This document shows positions 11,211 through 20,019 of a DNA stretch of 64,000 bases, piece by piece (position 1 is the stretch's first letter; each line of letters opens with the position of its first letter). Source of the stretch: Paenibacillus pini JCM 16418 (GTDB lineage Bacteria; Bacillota; Bacilli; Paenibacillales; Paenibacillaceae); the NCBI RefSeq assembly GCF_000576305.1, contig NZ_BAVZ01000012.1, positions 62,001 to 126,000 on the forward strand, written 5' to 3'. Below the pieces are notes generated by a model. That model was given only the letters and a program-made list of their open reading frames with translations. It did not search any database and was not told where the DNA came from. The position numbers were made by a program, and so were the translations under genes.

Positions 11211-12041
11211 ATGACAAAAGAAGCTTGGAGCATTGAATTGAATATTGTACCCGGCCTCGTTAAAGGCAAAGTGACTGCGGGCAGTGCACATCCTTCTCCG
11301 GTGTTGCAGAGTCTAGCTTCAGACTCGCCAAAAGATGTACAAACGGAGTCTCCTGAAGGGGTCTTGGAAGTGAGCATTCCTTGTGAAGCAAAGGTACCAA
11401 GCGTCAAAGCAGAAATAGAGAAGCGGCTCGAGCTTAATTTATATGAGCTTTACGCATTGCTGCAAGGAGAGACAACTCCATGGCTGGATCGTTTGCTTCC
11501 TGTGGATACTGGATTCATTTGGGGGACACCGGCGTGTAGTTGTAACAAAGATAAACATAGCAGCAACAGCGGTATAGACGCTGTGTGTCTACATGCAGAA
11601 GCAGTGCTCCTTCAAGCGCAGCAGCGTTTGAAGGAGGAACCCATGCTTCGGTTGCTACTGTTAGGACTGAGTCGTGAAATACTGTTAGCTAGCGTGTTCG
11701 GAGGGTGGGCTCAGTTGGTACCCGCCCATTCTGGGACACCGGCTGCTGAAGAGGCAGCGCGGTTGGAGGAGAAGAGCAAGAGTGGGCCTTCAGCAGGTGA
11801 ATGGCTGGCAGAAGCTGCAGAGCAAGGGAAATTGCATGAACCGGGTGCCGCTTTTAACGAGGTTAACATACGTTTAACACCACATGCGGTTACGATTAAA
11901 GAGCTTCCATTCGACGAGTGGCCGGCATTTCTGCCAGAATTGAAGACAGTGGAAGCTGTGCTGCGAGATATCATATCTCGTACGGCAAAACGGGCTGAAG
12001 AACGATTGAAGTCTATTAGCCATGACAATCTTGAACATTAA
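11211..12041 (+). CDS. SWIM-like zinc finger protein, helicase partner
   Basis: 276 residues, starting after GGGAGGGTACT. A SWIM-type pattern is visible: CSC, then 13 residues, then CLH, followed by the helical AEAVLLQAQQRLKEEP that normally trails SWIM fingers. The spacing and the missing CP after the first Cys pair make it a divergent member. Flanking regions are acidic and Ala/Glu rich with no other recognised domain. The gene is 64 bp downstream of the SNF2 helicase on the same strand; bacterial SNF2 ATPases often sit beside SWIM proteins, so the two likely work together on nucleic acid (inference). Confidence 0.65.
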   Translation: MTKEAWSIELNIVPGLVKGKVTAGSAHPSPVLQSLASDSPKDVQTESPEGVLEVSIPCEAKVPSVKAEIEKRLELNLYELYALLQGETTPWLDRLLPVDTGFIWGTPACSCNKDKHSSNSGIDAVCLHAEAVLLQAQQRLKEEPMLRLLLLGLSREILLASVFGGWAQLVPAHSGTPAAEEAARLEEKSKSGPSAGEWLAEAAEQGKLHEPGAAFNEVNIRLTPHAVTIKELPFDEWPAFLPELKTVEAVLRDIISRTAKRAEERLKSISHDNLEH

Positions 12042-12124
12042 CCGAAGCCTTTGGGTAAATCGGTCGAATAGATGAATGTAAGCATGTAATAGGGTAAACA
12101 GGTTGGATAAGGAGATATGAAATC

Positions 12125-12952
12125 ATGAAACGTACATGGAATAAGATCGTATGGACAAGCATGCTGATTGCAGCTTTTGCGATATCGACAGCAGTGCTGA
12201 GCGGGTGTGATAAGGATACGGGTGGTTCAGATGCTGGGAAGGGACAGACTCTAAATTCACCGGCAAGCGGGAATCAAGGGAATGAAGTCGCTAACCCAGT
12301 TATGGCGAAGCGTAGTGAGAATGCTCTCCAAGCAACTGTTAAAGAAGTGGATGGTCATGAGGTTGTGACGAACCCGGAGGCTATTACGGTTATTGTAAAT
12401 AAACAGCGTAGTCTACCTGAAGGTTATGAACCTGGAGATTTGGTAGAGCCGAATGTGCCTTTCTCTTTTGATGGAGCTAATGAGAAACGTCATATGCGTA
12501 AGGAAGCAGCCGAGGCTTTAGAGAGGTTATTTGCAGGTGCGAAGGAGGATGGCATGGAAATGCGTGCAGTTTCTGGCTACCGTTCCTATGCTCGGCAGAA
12601 GGTGATTTATGCGAATAATGTGCGAACCAAAGGTGAAGAGTATGCTTCACGCGTCAGTGCGGTTCCTGGTACAAGTGAGCATCAAACAGGTCTTACCATT
12701 GATGTGTCTAGTCCAAGTGTGAATAACGCCATCGAGGAGGTATTTGGAACTTCCGCTGAAGGTAAGTGGCTAGCGCAGCATGCTGCGGATTATGGCTTCG
12801 TGATTCGTTATCCGGAAGGTAAGGAAGGAACGACAGGTTATGTGTATGAGCCTTGGCATATTCGTTACATCGGTACTGATTTAGCGCCAGATATAGCGAA
12901 GAGTGGCTTGACGCTAGAAGATTATTTTAATGAGGATAATATCAAGCTATAA
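12125..12952 (+). CDS. D-alanyl-D-alanine carboxypeptidase, VanY family lipoprotein
   Basis: 275 residues. The signal peptide ends in the lipobox LSGC at about residues 26-29, so the enzyme is anchored outside the membrane. The peptidase M15B (VanY) signature is present: SGYRSYARQ, the zinc motif SEHQTGLTIDVS (His and Asp ligands, spacing HxxxxxxD), and the third ligand in EPWHIRYIG. It removes the terminal D-Ala from peptidoglycan stem peptides. The start follows AAGGAGATATGAAATC. There is no van regulatory gene nearby, so a housekeeping cell-wall role is more likely than vancomycin resistance. Confidence 0.9.
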   Translation: MKRTWNKIVWTSMLIAAFAISTAVLSGCDKDTGGSDAGKGQTLNSPASGNQGNEVANPVMAKRSENALQATVKEVDGHEVVTNPEAITVIVNKQRSLPEGYEPGDLVEPNVPFSFDGANEKRHMRKEAAEALERLFAGAKEDGMEMRAVSGYRSYARQKVIYANNVRTKGEEYASRVSAVPGTSEHQTGLTIDVSSPSVNNAIEEVFGTSAEGKWLAQHAADYGFVIRYPEGKEGTTGYVYEPWHIRYIGTDLAPDIAKSGLTLEDYFNEDNIKL

Positions 12953-12973
12953 TTTCATTATTCATATGACGAG

Positions 12974-13007
12974 GCGCTGCATCCGAAGGGGGATGCAGCG
13001 CTTTTTT
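12974..13007 (+). terminator. Rho-independent terminator after vanY-like gene
   Basis: GCGCTGCATCC at 12974-12984 pairs perfectly with GGATGCAGCGC at 12991-13001, followed by TTTTTT. Confidence 0.93.
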
Positions 13008-13156
13008 AGCGTTGCTTGACCACAGGTTATTATTAGGTGAAATGGATATATCAAGTTGACTGGCATACGACAAAAGTTATATACTTTCGACAACTGCATG
13101 TTGGAATAATTCGTATGATTTGTAATGTCATTTACAATGAACGGAGGGACGAGCTC

Positions 13157-13921
13157 ATGAGTATTGACTTGCAGAAAAGAGCTGAAGAACGTCTAATCGA
13201 TCTATCTAAGAAGGCTACCATTTCTCTTTCGAAGAGGGGGCTTCAAGGACAGACCGCACGAGTTGCACTAGCATTGGATATTTCAGGTTCGATGACTCAG
13301 TTATACCGTAGCGGTGTAGTGCAGGAGGTATGTGAGCGGACGCTAGGCCTTGGCATGAATTTTGATGATAACGGTGCTGCGGACGTATTCCTGTTTGGTT
13401 TGAAAGACTATGAAATTGGCGAGATTAAACAAGAGAACTTTTATGATTTCGTTAACAAACAGATTTATTCCAAATACGATTTAGAGAACGGCACGAATTA
13501 TGCCGGAGTGATGAAACGCATTGTCGATTATTATTTTCCAGGAGCACTCAGCACGAAGAAAAGTGGATTTTTGGGACTTGGTAAGAAGGATGTCTCTATC
13601 GAAAATAGTCGTTATTTGAAACAGGAACCAGTCTACGTTATATTTGTGACTGACGGCAATTGCTTTGATCATGAAGATACGGCTGAGATCATATCCAAAT
13701 CGTCACAACTCGGCATATTCTGGCAGTTTGTTGGCGTGGGAGACGAAAAATTTAAGTTTCTTAAAGAAATGGACGATCTAGATGGTAGATTTATAGATAA
13801 CGCTAACTTCTTCCAAGTCACTAGTCTGAGCAAAATAGCAGATGAAGAACTGTATGATCGTTTACTAAATGAGTTCCCATCGTGGATTCAGGAAGCGAAA
13901 GCCAAGTCGTTAATCGGTTAA
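13157..13921 (+). CDS. vWA-domain protein, TerF-like
   Basis: 254 residues from the start I favour (MSIDLQKRAEERL), which follows GGAGGG at proper spacing; an in-frame ATG at 13037 has no ribosome site. The von Willebrand A domain carries the metal-ion-dependent adhesion motif LDISGSM and a later TDGNCFDH. The shape matches the TerF/TerY vWA proteins of Ter stress systems, thought to be metal-responsive scaffolds for TerD-family partners. It is the first gene of the Ter island, 36 bp upstream of terB. No signal peptide is seen, so it acts in the cytoplasm. Confidence 0.85.
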   Translation: MSIDLQKRAEERLIDLSKKATISLSKRGLQGQTARVALALDISGSMTQLYRSGVVQEVCERTLGLGMNFDDNGAADVFLFGLKDYEIGEIKQENFYDFVNKQIYSKYDLENGTNYAGVMKRIVDYYFPGALSTKKSGFLGLGKKDVSIENSRYLKQEPVYVIFVTDGNCFDHEDTAEIISKSSQLGIFWQFVGVGDEKFKFLKEMDDLDGRFIDNANFFQVTSLSKIADEELYDRLLNEFPSWIQEAKAKSLIG

Positions 13922-13957
13922 TTTGAATGATGATTTATTAAAAATGGAGGTATGGAT

Positions 13958-14413
13958 ATGTCGACACTTAATGCTTTTCAAGGATGGTTATCCAAAACAA
14001 AAACAGGATTGACTGATCAGGTCAAACGCCACAAGAACAAGGATCTTATGGATGCAATTGTTGCGGGCTGCGCAATCGTAGCCGTGGCAGATGGAACCAT
14101 TGATGCTGCTGAGAAACAAAAGATGGCTGCTTACATGGGAAGAAGCGAAGCGCTGAATGTATTTAACATGAGCGAGGTCATTGAACGTTTCAACCATTAT
14201 GCTGGAAACATGGAATTTGATGTAATGGTAGGAAAGCAAGAATCATTGCGTGTGATTGGTAAGTTTAGATCCAAGCCAGATGTCGCACGTATTATCGTTG
14301 GTGTATGTTGCGCAGTCGGTGCGGCAGACGGTGATTTTGATGATCAGGAAAAAGCGGTTGTTCGGGATATTTGCAACTGTCTTAGCTTGAGTCCTGGTGA
14401 ATTTGGTCTGTAA
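13958..14413 (+). CDS. TerB-like tellurite-resistance/stress protein
   Basis: 151 residues, all helical in character. The two internal repeats AIVAGCAIVAVADGTIDAAE and VGVCCAVGAADGDFDDQEK carry the acidic ADG-D-E metal-binding pattern of TerB. The start is placed at 13958 (MSTLNAF), since GGAGG is only one base from the ATG at 13952 but seven from this one. It is cotranscribed with the vWA gene and followed by a hairpin terminator. TerB proteins associate with TerC at the membrane in characterised Ter systems (family knowledge); TerC is encoded 3.5 kb downstream. Confidence 0.85.
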   Translation: MSTLNAFQGWLSKTKTGLTDQVKRHKNKDLMDAIVAGCAIVAVADGTIDAAEKQKMAAYMGRSEALNVFNMSEVIERFNHYAGNMEFDVMVGKQESLRVIGKFRSKPDVARIIVGVCCAVGAADGDFDDQEKAVVRDICNCLSLSPGEFGL

Positions 14414-14444
14414 ATCTATCAATAAAACCCAGTTATAATTGTTG

Positions 14445-14495
14445 AAGCACCTCATAGCGGGCATTGTCCCAATGGACGGGGTGCTTTTATTTTTG
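14445..14495 (+). terminator. Terminator after terB
   Basis: AAGCACC at 14445-14451 pairs with GGTGCTT at 14480-14486, around a loop with an inner GGGCATTGTCCC hairpin. TTTTATTTTTG follows. It separates the vWA-terB pair from the terD operon. Confidence 0.75.
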
Positions 14496-14520
14496 AAAAT
14501 ATATGAAAAAATTCAATATA

Positions 14521-14546
14521 TGAAACTTCTACAGTATCTTACCGTA
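14521..14546 (+). promoter_or_regulatory. ECF sigma (sigma-W type) promoter for terD operon
   Basis: TGAAAC at 14521-14526 and CGTA at 14543-14546 are separated by exactly 16 bases. This is the textbook B. subtilis sigma-W promoter (TGAAAC-N16-CGTA). It lies about 95 bp before the first terD. In B. subtilis the related yce ter genes are envelope-stress regulated by ECF sigma factors, which supports the call. Confidence 0.8.
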
Positions 14547-14639
14547 TGAGATAAAAAGCCCCAAAAAATGCGATTCAGCATCACAGGGAAATGCTATAAT
14601 GGAAGTAATGGTATTTTATGAGAGGGGGTGAGTAAGAAA

Positions 14640-15239
14640 ATGTCAATTTCGCTTGTCAAAGGACAAAAAGTGGACTTGACCAAGGGAAATGCTGGACTAA
14701 GCAGCATTCTGGTTGGTTTGGGTTGGGACCCGGCTGAAGCGGAATCTAAGGGCATGTTCGGTTTTAAGAAAAAGGCAGCCAATATCGATTGCGATGCTTC
14801 GGCATTAATGCTGAATGCGGATAATAAATTGCCCGACCCTAAACATGTCATATGTTTCTATAATTTAAAGAGTCCTTGCGGCTCGGTACGTCATACCGGT
14901 GATAACTTAACGGGTGCTGGTGACGGTGACGATGAGCAAATTTCGATTGATCTTGCAAATATACCGTCAAATATCGAGAAGGTTCTAATGGTTGTTAACA
15001 TTTATCAGTGTGAATCACGAGGTCAGGATTTCGGAATGATTCGTTCTGCTTATATTCGGGTCTTAAATCCAGCTAATAAGCAGGAGCTAATCCGCTTCAA
15101 TTTGACAGATAGCTACGCAGGGATGACAGCTTTAGTTGTCGGCGAAGTCTATCGTCATAATGGAGAATGGAAGTTTAATGCAATTGGTGAAGGTGCTCAC
15201 GCTAAACATATTGATATATTATCGCAAAAATACTTATAA
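14640..15239 (+). CDS. TerD family stress protein (1 of 4)
   Basis: 199 residues starting [15 protein letters not shown], the family's usual N-terminus. An in-frame GTG at 14628 is part of the purine-rich ribosome site and is less likely. The calcium-binding loop reads GDNLTGAGDGDDEQ and is intact. An insertion after residue 30 (SKGMFGFKKKAAN) sets it apart from the two following paralogues, and the tail is more divergent. TerD proteins are cytoplasmic double beta-sandwich calcium binders; their role is tied to tellurite and envelope stress. The gene is first in the sigma-W-like operon. Confidence 0.9.
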   Translation: MSISLVKGQKVDLTKGNAGLSSILVGLGWDPAEAESKGMFGFKKKAANIDCDASALMLNADNKLPDPKHVICFYNLKSPCGSVRHTGDNLTGAGDGDDEQISIDLANIPSNIEKVLMVVNIYQCESRGQDFGMIRSAYIRVLNPANKQELIRFNLTDSYAGMTALVVGEVYRHNGEWKFNAIGEGAHAKHIDILSQKYL

Positions 15240-15263
15240 ATTAGAAAAGCGAGGGATTTAATT

Positions 15264-15845
15264 ATGGCTATTAGTTTGCAAAAAGGACAAAAGGTAGATT
15301 TGACTAAAACAAACCCAGGTTTGACAAAAATCTTGGTAGGCCTAGGCTGGGACACAAATAAATACGATGGCGGTAAAGATTTTGACTTAGACGCTTCTGC
15401 TTTTCTACTAAACGCTACGGGTAAAGTAAGTTCTGAGAAAGAGTTCGTATTCTACAGCAATCCTAAGAGCTCGAATGGTTCTGTTGAGCACACGGGTGAC
15501 AACCGTACTGGTGAAGGTGAAGGAGACGATGAGCAGCTTAAAGTGGATCTAGCTACCGTTCCTGCTGAAATTGAAAAAATCTCTTTCTGTATTACGATTT
15601 ATGAAGCTGACGTACGCGCTCAAAACTTCGGACAAGTATCGAATGCATTCGTACGTATCGTGAACGACAGCACTGGCGACGAGCTGATCCGTTATGATCT
15701 TGGCGAAGATTTCTCAGTTGAAACAGCTATTGTTGTAGCTGAATTGTACCGTAACAACGGTGAATGGAAATTCAGCGCTGTAGGTAGTGGCTATCAAAAT
15801 GGTCTTGCTGGCCTATGCCGTGATTTCGGACTTGATGTTGGGTAA
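15264..15845 (+). CDS. TerD family stress protein (2 of 4)
   Basis: 193 residues with the canonical TerD sequence: [19 protein letters not shown] at the start, [16 protein letters not shown], and the calcium loop [14 protein letters not shown]. It lies 24 bp after the first terD. It is very similar to the next paralogue, indicating a tandem duplication. The first acidic site (DLDAS) and second loop both keep their ligands, so calcium binding should be intact. Confidence 0.93.
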   Translation: MAISLQKGQKVDLTKTNPGLTKILVGLGWDTNKYDGGKDFDLDASAFLLNATGKVSSEKEFVFYSNPKSSNGSVEHTGDNRTGEGEGDDEQLKVDLATVPAEIEKISFCITIYEADVRAQNFGQVSNAFVRIVNDSTGDELIRYDLGEDFSVETAIVVAELYRNNGEWKFSAVGSGYQNGLAGLCRDFGLDVG

Positions 15846-15856
15846 TTAGAAGATGG

Positions 15857-15885
15857 GGCCGCCTCATTAAACGGCGGCCTTTCTC
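15857..15885 (+). terminator. GC-rich hairpin between terD paralogues
   Basis: GGCCGCC at 15857-15863 pairs perfectly with GGCGGCC at 15873-15879, then TTTCT. The short T run suggests partial termination or mRNA processing that would lower expression of the downstream terD genes. Confidence 0.6.
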
Positions 15886-15939
15886 TATCAATCCATTCAT
15901 AGTTTCTAGCTGAATGATACATTTGGAAGGAGCGATCGT

Positions 15940-16521
15940 ATGTCGATCAGTTTATCTAAAGGACAACGCATTGATTTAACCAAAACAAATCCAGGTCTGC
16001 AAAAGGTTATTATTGGTCTTGGTTGGGATACCAATAAGTACAACGGCGGTGCTGAATTTGATCTAGATGCTTCTGCATTCATGCTCTATCAAGATGGCAA
16101 GGCCAAGGGTATAGAAGATTTCATTTTCTATAACAATGCAAAGACACCTAACGGTTCAGTTATTCATACAGGGGATAACCGCACAGGCGAAGGTGATGGA
16201 GATGATGAGCAAATTAAAATTGACTTTTCTCTCATTCCAGAGCAAATTCAGCGTGTAGGTATCACGGTTACTATCCATGATGCAGTAGCGCGGAGCCAAA
16301 ACTTCGGACAAGTATCAAATGCCTTCGTACGTGTTGTTGATGAACTAAGTGACCGTGAGGTACTGCGTTTTGATCTTGGCGAGGACTTCTCCATTGAGAC
16401 AGCTGTAGTCATCTGCGAATTGTACAGACAGGGTACAGAGTGGAAATTCCAAGCCGTAGGATCTGGGTTCTCCGGTGGCTTATCTGCTTTATGTAAGAAT
16501 TACGGCCTTGATGCACAATAA
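15940..16521 (+). CDS. TerD family stress protein (3 of 4)
   Basis: 193 residues, same length and layout as the preceding paralogue: [29 protein letters not shown] and [14 protein letters not shown]. The start follows GGAAGGAG. Both calcium-binding sites look intact. After the gene an imperfect hairpin (TCCGC/GCGGA with GGGTGCC/GGTACCC, 16529-16565) precedes the fourth family member. Confidence 0.93.
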   Translation: MSISLSKGQRIDLTKTNPGLQKVIIGLGWDTNKYNGGAEFDLDASAFMLYQDGKAKGIEDFIFYNNAKTPNGSVIHTGDNRTGEGDGDDEQIKIDFSLIPEQIQRVGITVTIHDAVARSQNFGQVSNAFVRVVDELSDREVLRFDLGEDFSIETAVVICELYRQGTEWKFQAVGSGFSGGLSALCKNYGLDAQ

Positions 16522-16583
16522 CAGTCAGTTCCGCTGGGTGCCTTAGCTGGTACCCTTATGCGGACGGTAGAAGGGTGATACAT

Positions 16584-17882
16584 ATGACAATCTCATTAGT
16601 AAAAGGTCAAAAGGGTGATTTAACTAAGTCCAATCCTTCGCTAACCCGAGTTGCTGTAGGTATGGGCTGGCTCAGTTCAGGAGCTGCTGAAGTAGATTTC
16701 TCAGCTTTCCTTCTTGGTGGTAACAACAAAGTAACGCAAGATGAGGATTTGATTTTCTATGGTAATCCTGTAGGCGGAAGCGGTTCGGTATCGGTCCAGT
16801 CCGACAATAAAACGTCATATGTGGGTAAGATGGACAAGGAGCAAGTAATCATTTCGCTGAGAGATGTTCCTCCTGCCTATGAACGAATCGCTTTTAGTTT
16901 AACCATCTATGATGGTGAGAAAAGAAAACAAAGTTTTTCAGATGTGGATGGAACTTATATTCGTATTGTAGATACGACTACGGGCTCAGAATTAATTCGT
17001 TATGATCTCGGAAAAAATTTCTCTATAGAAACAGCCATTGTCGTCGGAGAATTATATAGACATCAAGGTGAATGGAAATTTAGTGCCATTGGTTCAGGTT
17101 ATTCAGGTGGTCTCGAGGCATTGTGTGCTAGCTTTGGTATTGAGGTACAAGCAGATGGGTCTGACTCTTCACCAACGCCTCCACCAGCCCCAACACCCAC
17201 TCCAGTACCGACGCCAGCGCCGACGCCGAAACCTATTCCGACACCGACGCCGACGCCGGTTCCTAAGACCGAGCCAGCCCCAGCGCCAGTCAATTTAGCT
17301 AAAATTGAACTGAAAAAGCGCGGGGATGTCATTAATCTGAAGAAGGGCTCAGGCGATATTGGCGAAATTGTCATTAATCTGAACTGGAATCAGAAGAAGT
17401 CGGGGCTATTTGGTCGGGGTGGCGTAGATCTTGATTTAGGATGTCTATATGAACTAACCGATGGTACCAAATCCGTTGTCCAAGCCTTAGGTAATTCCTT
17501 TGGATCGCTTCACTCGGAGCCTTATATTGTGCTTGATGGCGATGATCGTACGGGTTCAGTTACAACGGGCGAAAACCTGAGAATTAATGGTGCTCAAATT
17601 CGTGATATTAAGCGGATTCTAGTATTTGCTTTTATTTACCAAGGTGTGTCGAAGTGGTCTGATGCTGATGGAGTCGTAACGATCAAGCAGAAAGATGGTC
17701 CTGAGATCATCATTCGTTTGGACGAGCATAACAACGGCAAGGGAATGTGTGCCATCGCTCTCATTAATAACGTGAATAATCAGACGTTCAGTATCGAAAA
17801 GACAGTAAGTTATTTCTCAGGTCATCAGGAAATGGACAAAGCTTATCAGTGGGGCTTGCGATGGGTAAAAGGTTCGAAATAA
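16584..17882 (+). CDS. TerD-TerA-like two-domain protein with Pro/Thr linker (4 of 4)
   Basis: 432 residues. An N-terminal TerD-like domain (about 1-190) is joined by a Pro/Thr/Ala linker (about 195-237, PTP and APTP repeats) to a second TerD/TerA-like domain (about 240-432). The N-terminal domain has lost the usual ligands: the loop reads SDNKTSYVGKMDKEQ, and FDLDAS is replaced by VDFSAF. The C-terminal domain keeps DGDDRTGSVTTGEN and DLDLG. The start at 16584 (MTISLV) fits the family and follows GAAGGGTGATAC. It probably bridges partners, with only the C-terminal half binding calcium (inference). Confidence 0.88.
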   Translation: MTISLVKGQKGDLTKSNPSLTRVAVGMGWLSSGAAEVDFSAFLLGGNNKVTQDEDLIFYGNPVGGSGSVSVQSDNKTSYVGKMDKEQVIISLRDVPPAYERIAFSLTIYDGEKRKQSFSDVDGTYIRIVDTTTGSELIRYDLGKNFSIETAIVVGELYRHQGEWKFSAIGSGYSGGLEALCASFGIEVQADGSDSSPTPPPAPTPTPVPTPAPTPKPIPTPTPTPVPKTEPAPAPVNLAKIELKKRGDVINLKKGSGDIGEIVINLNWNQKKSGLFGRGGVDLDLGCLYELTDGTKSVVQALGNSFGSLHSEPYIVLDGDDRTGSVTTGENLRINGAQIRDIKRILVFAFIYQGVSKWSDADGVVTIKQKDGPEIIIRLDEHNNGKGMCAIALINNVNNQTFSIEKTVSYFSGHQEMDKAYQWGLRWVKGSK

Positions 17883-17912
17883 TTTAGGTAACTGGTCTGA
17901 GGAGGACAATGA

Positions 17913-18706
17913 ATGGGTGAGTTTGTACAAAGCTTTCTAGATAATTTCGGAAGCTTTTTCAGTTGGGCGAGTATTACGGCAACATTATCTGACCCCGCAA
18001 GCTGGGGAATTATCGGAACACTAATTTTATTAGAAGGTCTGTTGTCTGCGGATAATGCGCTAGTATTGGCCATTATGGTCCGTCACTTACCGAAAGATCA
18101 ACAGAAAAAAGCTTTGTTTTATGGTATCGTCGGGGCTTATATTTTCCGGTTTGTTGCTATCGGTGTAGGTACGTTCTTGGTCAAAATCATGTGGATCAAA
18201 GTACTCGGCGGGGTCTATCTGTTATGGATTGCACTCAGCAATCTATTCGACTTAGAACTGAAGATGAAACGTGTCGGTAATGTTCCGCTGATTCCATATA
18301 TTGGGAAGAAAAATGATGGAGACGATGAGATTGAGAACAAGAACTATGGCTTCTGGCGCACGGTGCTTGCCGTTGAATTACTAGATATCGCCTTTAGCAT
18401 AGACAGTGTCCTTGCTGCATTTGGTGTGAGTGACAAGGTCTGGTTCTATTCTTAGGAGGTATTCTCGGTGTCCTGATGATGCGGGGCGTTGCGCAGCTAT
18501 TCCTGAAATTAATTGATAAGTTCCCTGAACTTGAAAAGGCAGCTTTTATTCTCATTATCCTCATTGGTGTGAAAATGATCGCGGGTGCGTTTGGATTTGA
18601 AATGCCGCAATTCGTATTCTTCGGATTACTGATCCTGATTTTCGTAGGAACACTTGTATATAGCACGATTCGTCGTAAGAAGTCTGATCATTCTACATCA
18701 GCTTAA
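17913..18706 (+). CDS. TerC family membrane protein, one frameshift near 18446
   Basis: About 264 residues after restoring one base. It is an integral membrane protein with seven or more hydrophobic segments and TerC signature acidic motifs within helices: LEGLLSADNALVLAIMV and VELLDIAFSIDSVLAAF. The first frame stops after VWFYS. Adding a base gives TTC CTA TTC TTA GGA GGT (FLFLGG), which runs into the frame ending at 18706. The start follows GAGGAGG. TerC is the membrane hub for TerB/TerD complexes and is linked to metal homeostasis. It is the last gene before a strong hairpin. Confidence 0.9.
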
Positions 18707-18729
18707 TTCTTAGATATGTAACGGGTTAG

Positions 18730-18765
18730 AATATCCCTCCTGCTTATAGGGAGGGATATTTTAAA
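18730..18765 (+). terminator. Terminator after terC
   Basis: AATATCCCTCC at 18730-18740 pairs with GGAGGGATATT ending at 18760, followed by TTAAA. A strong stem with a weak T tract separates the terD-terC unit from the biosynthetic module. Confidence 0.75.
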
Positions 18766-18807
18766 CTCTGTTTTCCAAATCACCAATGTAGGAAGGGGAT
18801 ACATTCC

Positions 18808-20019
18808 ATGCGGTATTTTAATTATCTTTCCAGAGAAGAAGAGCAACATATATTTCACTCTGCCCCTGTAAGTTTCAATCGAAGTTCGGATAAAGAGTTA
18901 TTATCCCACGCCATTGGAGCTGCTCTATATATGCCAGCCACTAGACCATCTATCGCTGAAGATATCCGGAGTGGGAAAAATGTAGGTATGGTGTCTATGG
19001 TGTTAGACCTCGAAGATGCCATTGGCGATCTTCAGGTTCAGTCCGCTGAAGACAATGTTTTGAAACAGCTGTTACAACTTCAATCCTTTGTACAATCAGG
19101 TATCATGTCTGAAGAAGACATGCCAATCATATTTATTCGTGTTCGTTCACCTGAACAAATGAAACGAGTTATTGTGGAATTGGAAGATACGCTGGCATGG
19201 GTAGCTGGCTTCGTGTTGCCTAAGTTCTCTATGAGTAACTGTCAGCTTTATTTGGATATCGTTCGCGATTATAACCAGCAGAAGAGTTCAACCATGCCTG
19301 TACTTTATGTGATGCCTATTCTGGAGTCATGCGATATTATATATCTTGAATCGAGAGCGAATACACTTTTTGAACTTAAAAAGGTACTTCATGAATTCAA
19401 GGATTATGTGCTGAACGTCCGCATTGGTGCTACGGATTTCTCAAGTCTATTTGGTCTGAGACGTAGTCCGGATATGACGATTTATGATATCGGAGTCATC
19501 CGAGATTGTATAGCGGATATTGTTAATATTTTCGGACGTGCCGATGACAACTATGTGATTTCAGGGCCCGTATGGGAGTATTTCAAGAGCGAACGAGTAC
19601 TGAAGACGCAGCTAAGACAAACTCCTTTTGAAGAAATGGCTGGTAGGGATGGTCTTAAGCTAAGAATGCAATTCATCAATATATATCTGGATGGATTAAT
19701 TCGGGAAGTAGCGCTGGATAAAGAGAATGGAATTGTAGGCAAGACAATCATTCATCCGTCTCATATTTTGCCAGTACAATCTTTGTATGCGGTAACACAT
19801 GAAGAGTTTGTCGATGCTACGCATGTACTTGAGAACAACAATGGCCTTCAGGGCGTATTAAAGAGCCAGTATTCCAATAAAATGAACGAAATTAAACCGC
19901 ATTTGAACTGGGCAAGACGGATTTTAATTCGATCGAACATATACGGGGTGTTGCATGAAAACCAGAACTTTACCACGCTTCTCATCAGCAAAGACGAGCA
20001 AGAGCAAGTACTCGTATAA
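18808..20019 (+). CDS. HpcH/HpaI aldolase-like (citrate lyase beta-like) protein of Ter module
   Basis: 403 residues, start after GGAAGGGG. It resembles the HpcH/HpaI aldolase and citrate-lyase beta fold: MVLDLEDAIGDLQ holds the acidic metal site, and VRIGATDFSSLFGLRR and KTIIHPSH are later family-like stretches. This is the first gene of the five-gene module that recurs in Ter islands (aldolase, PRTase, StiP/PELOTA, HAD, ATP-grasp), proposed to make a nucleoside-like metabolite. The substrate is unknown. The 3' end overlaps the next gene by 65 bp. Confidence 0.85.
   Translation: MRYFNYLSREEEQHIFHSAPVSFNRSSDKELLSHAIGAALYMPATRPSIAEDIRSGKNVGMVSMVLDLEDAIGDLQVQSAEDNVLKQLLQLQSFVQSGIMSEEDMPIIFIRVRSPEQMKRVIVELEDTLAWVAGFVLPKFSMSNCQLYLDIVRDYNQQKSSTMPVLYVMPILESCDIIYLESRANTLFELKKVLHEFKDYVLNVRIGATDFSSLFGLRRSPDMTIYDIGVIRDCIADIVNIFGRADDNYVISGPVWEYFKSERVLKTQLRQTPFEEMAGRDGLKLRMQFINIYLDGLIREVALDKENGIVGKTIIHPSHILPVQSLYAVTHEEFVDATHVLENNNGLQGVLKSQYSNKMNEIKPHLNWARRILIRSNIYGVLHENQNFTTLLISKDEQEQVLV

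Noticed and set aside
12125..12952. Vancomycin resistance determinant
   Set aside because: VanY alone, without vanR/S/H/A/X neighbours, is a common cell-wall carboxypeptidase.
13080..13140. ECF promoter before the vWA gene
   Set aside because: GACAAC and CGTA are 17 bases apart and the -35 lacks the GAAAC core. The match is too weak.
17099..17374. Reverse-strand Gly/Val-rich reading frame
   Set aside because: Antisense shadow of the Pro/Thr linker in the TerD-TerA fusion; no ribosome site.
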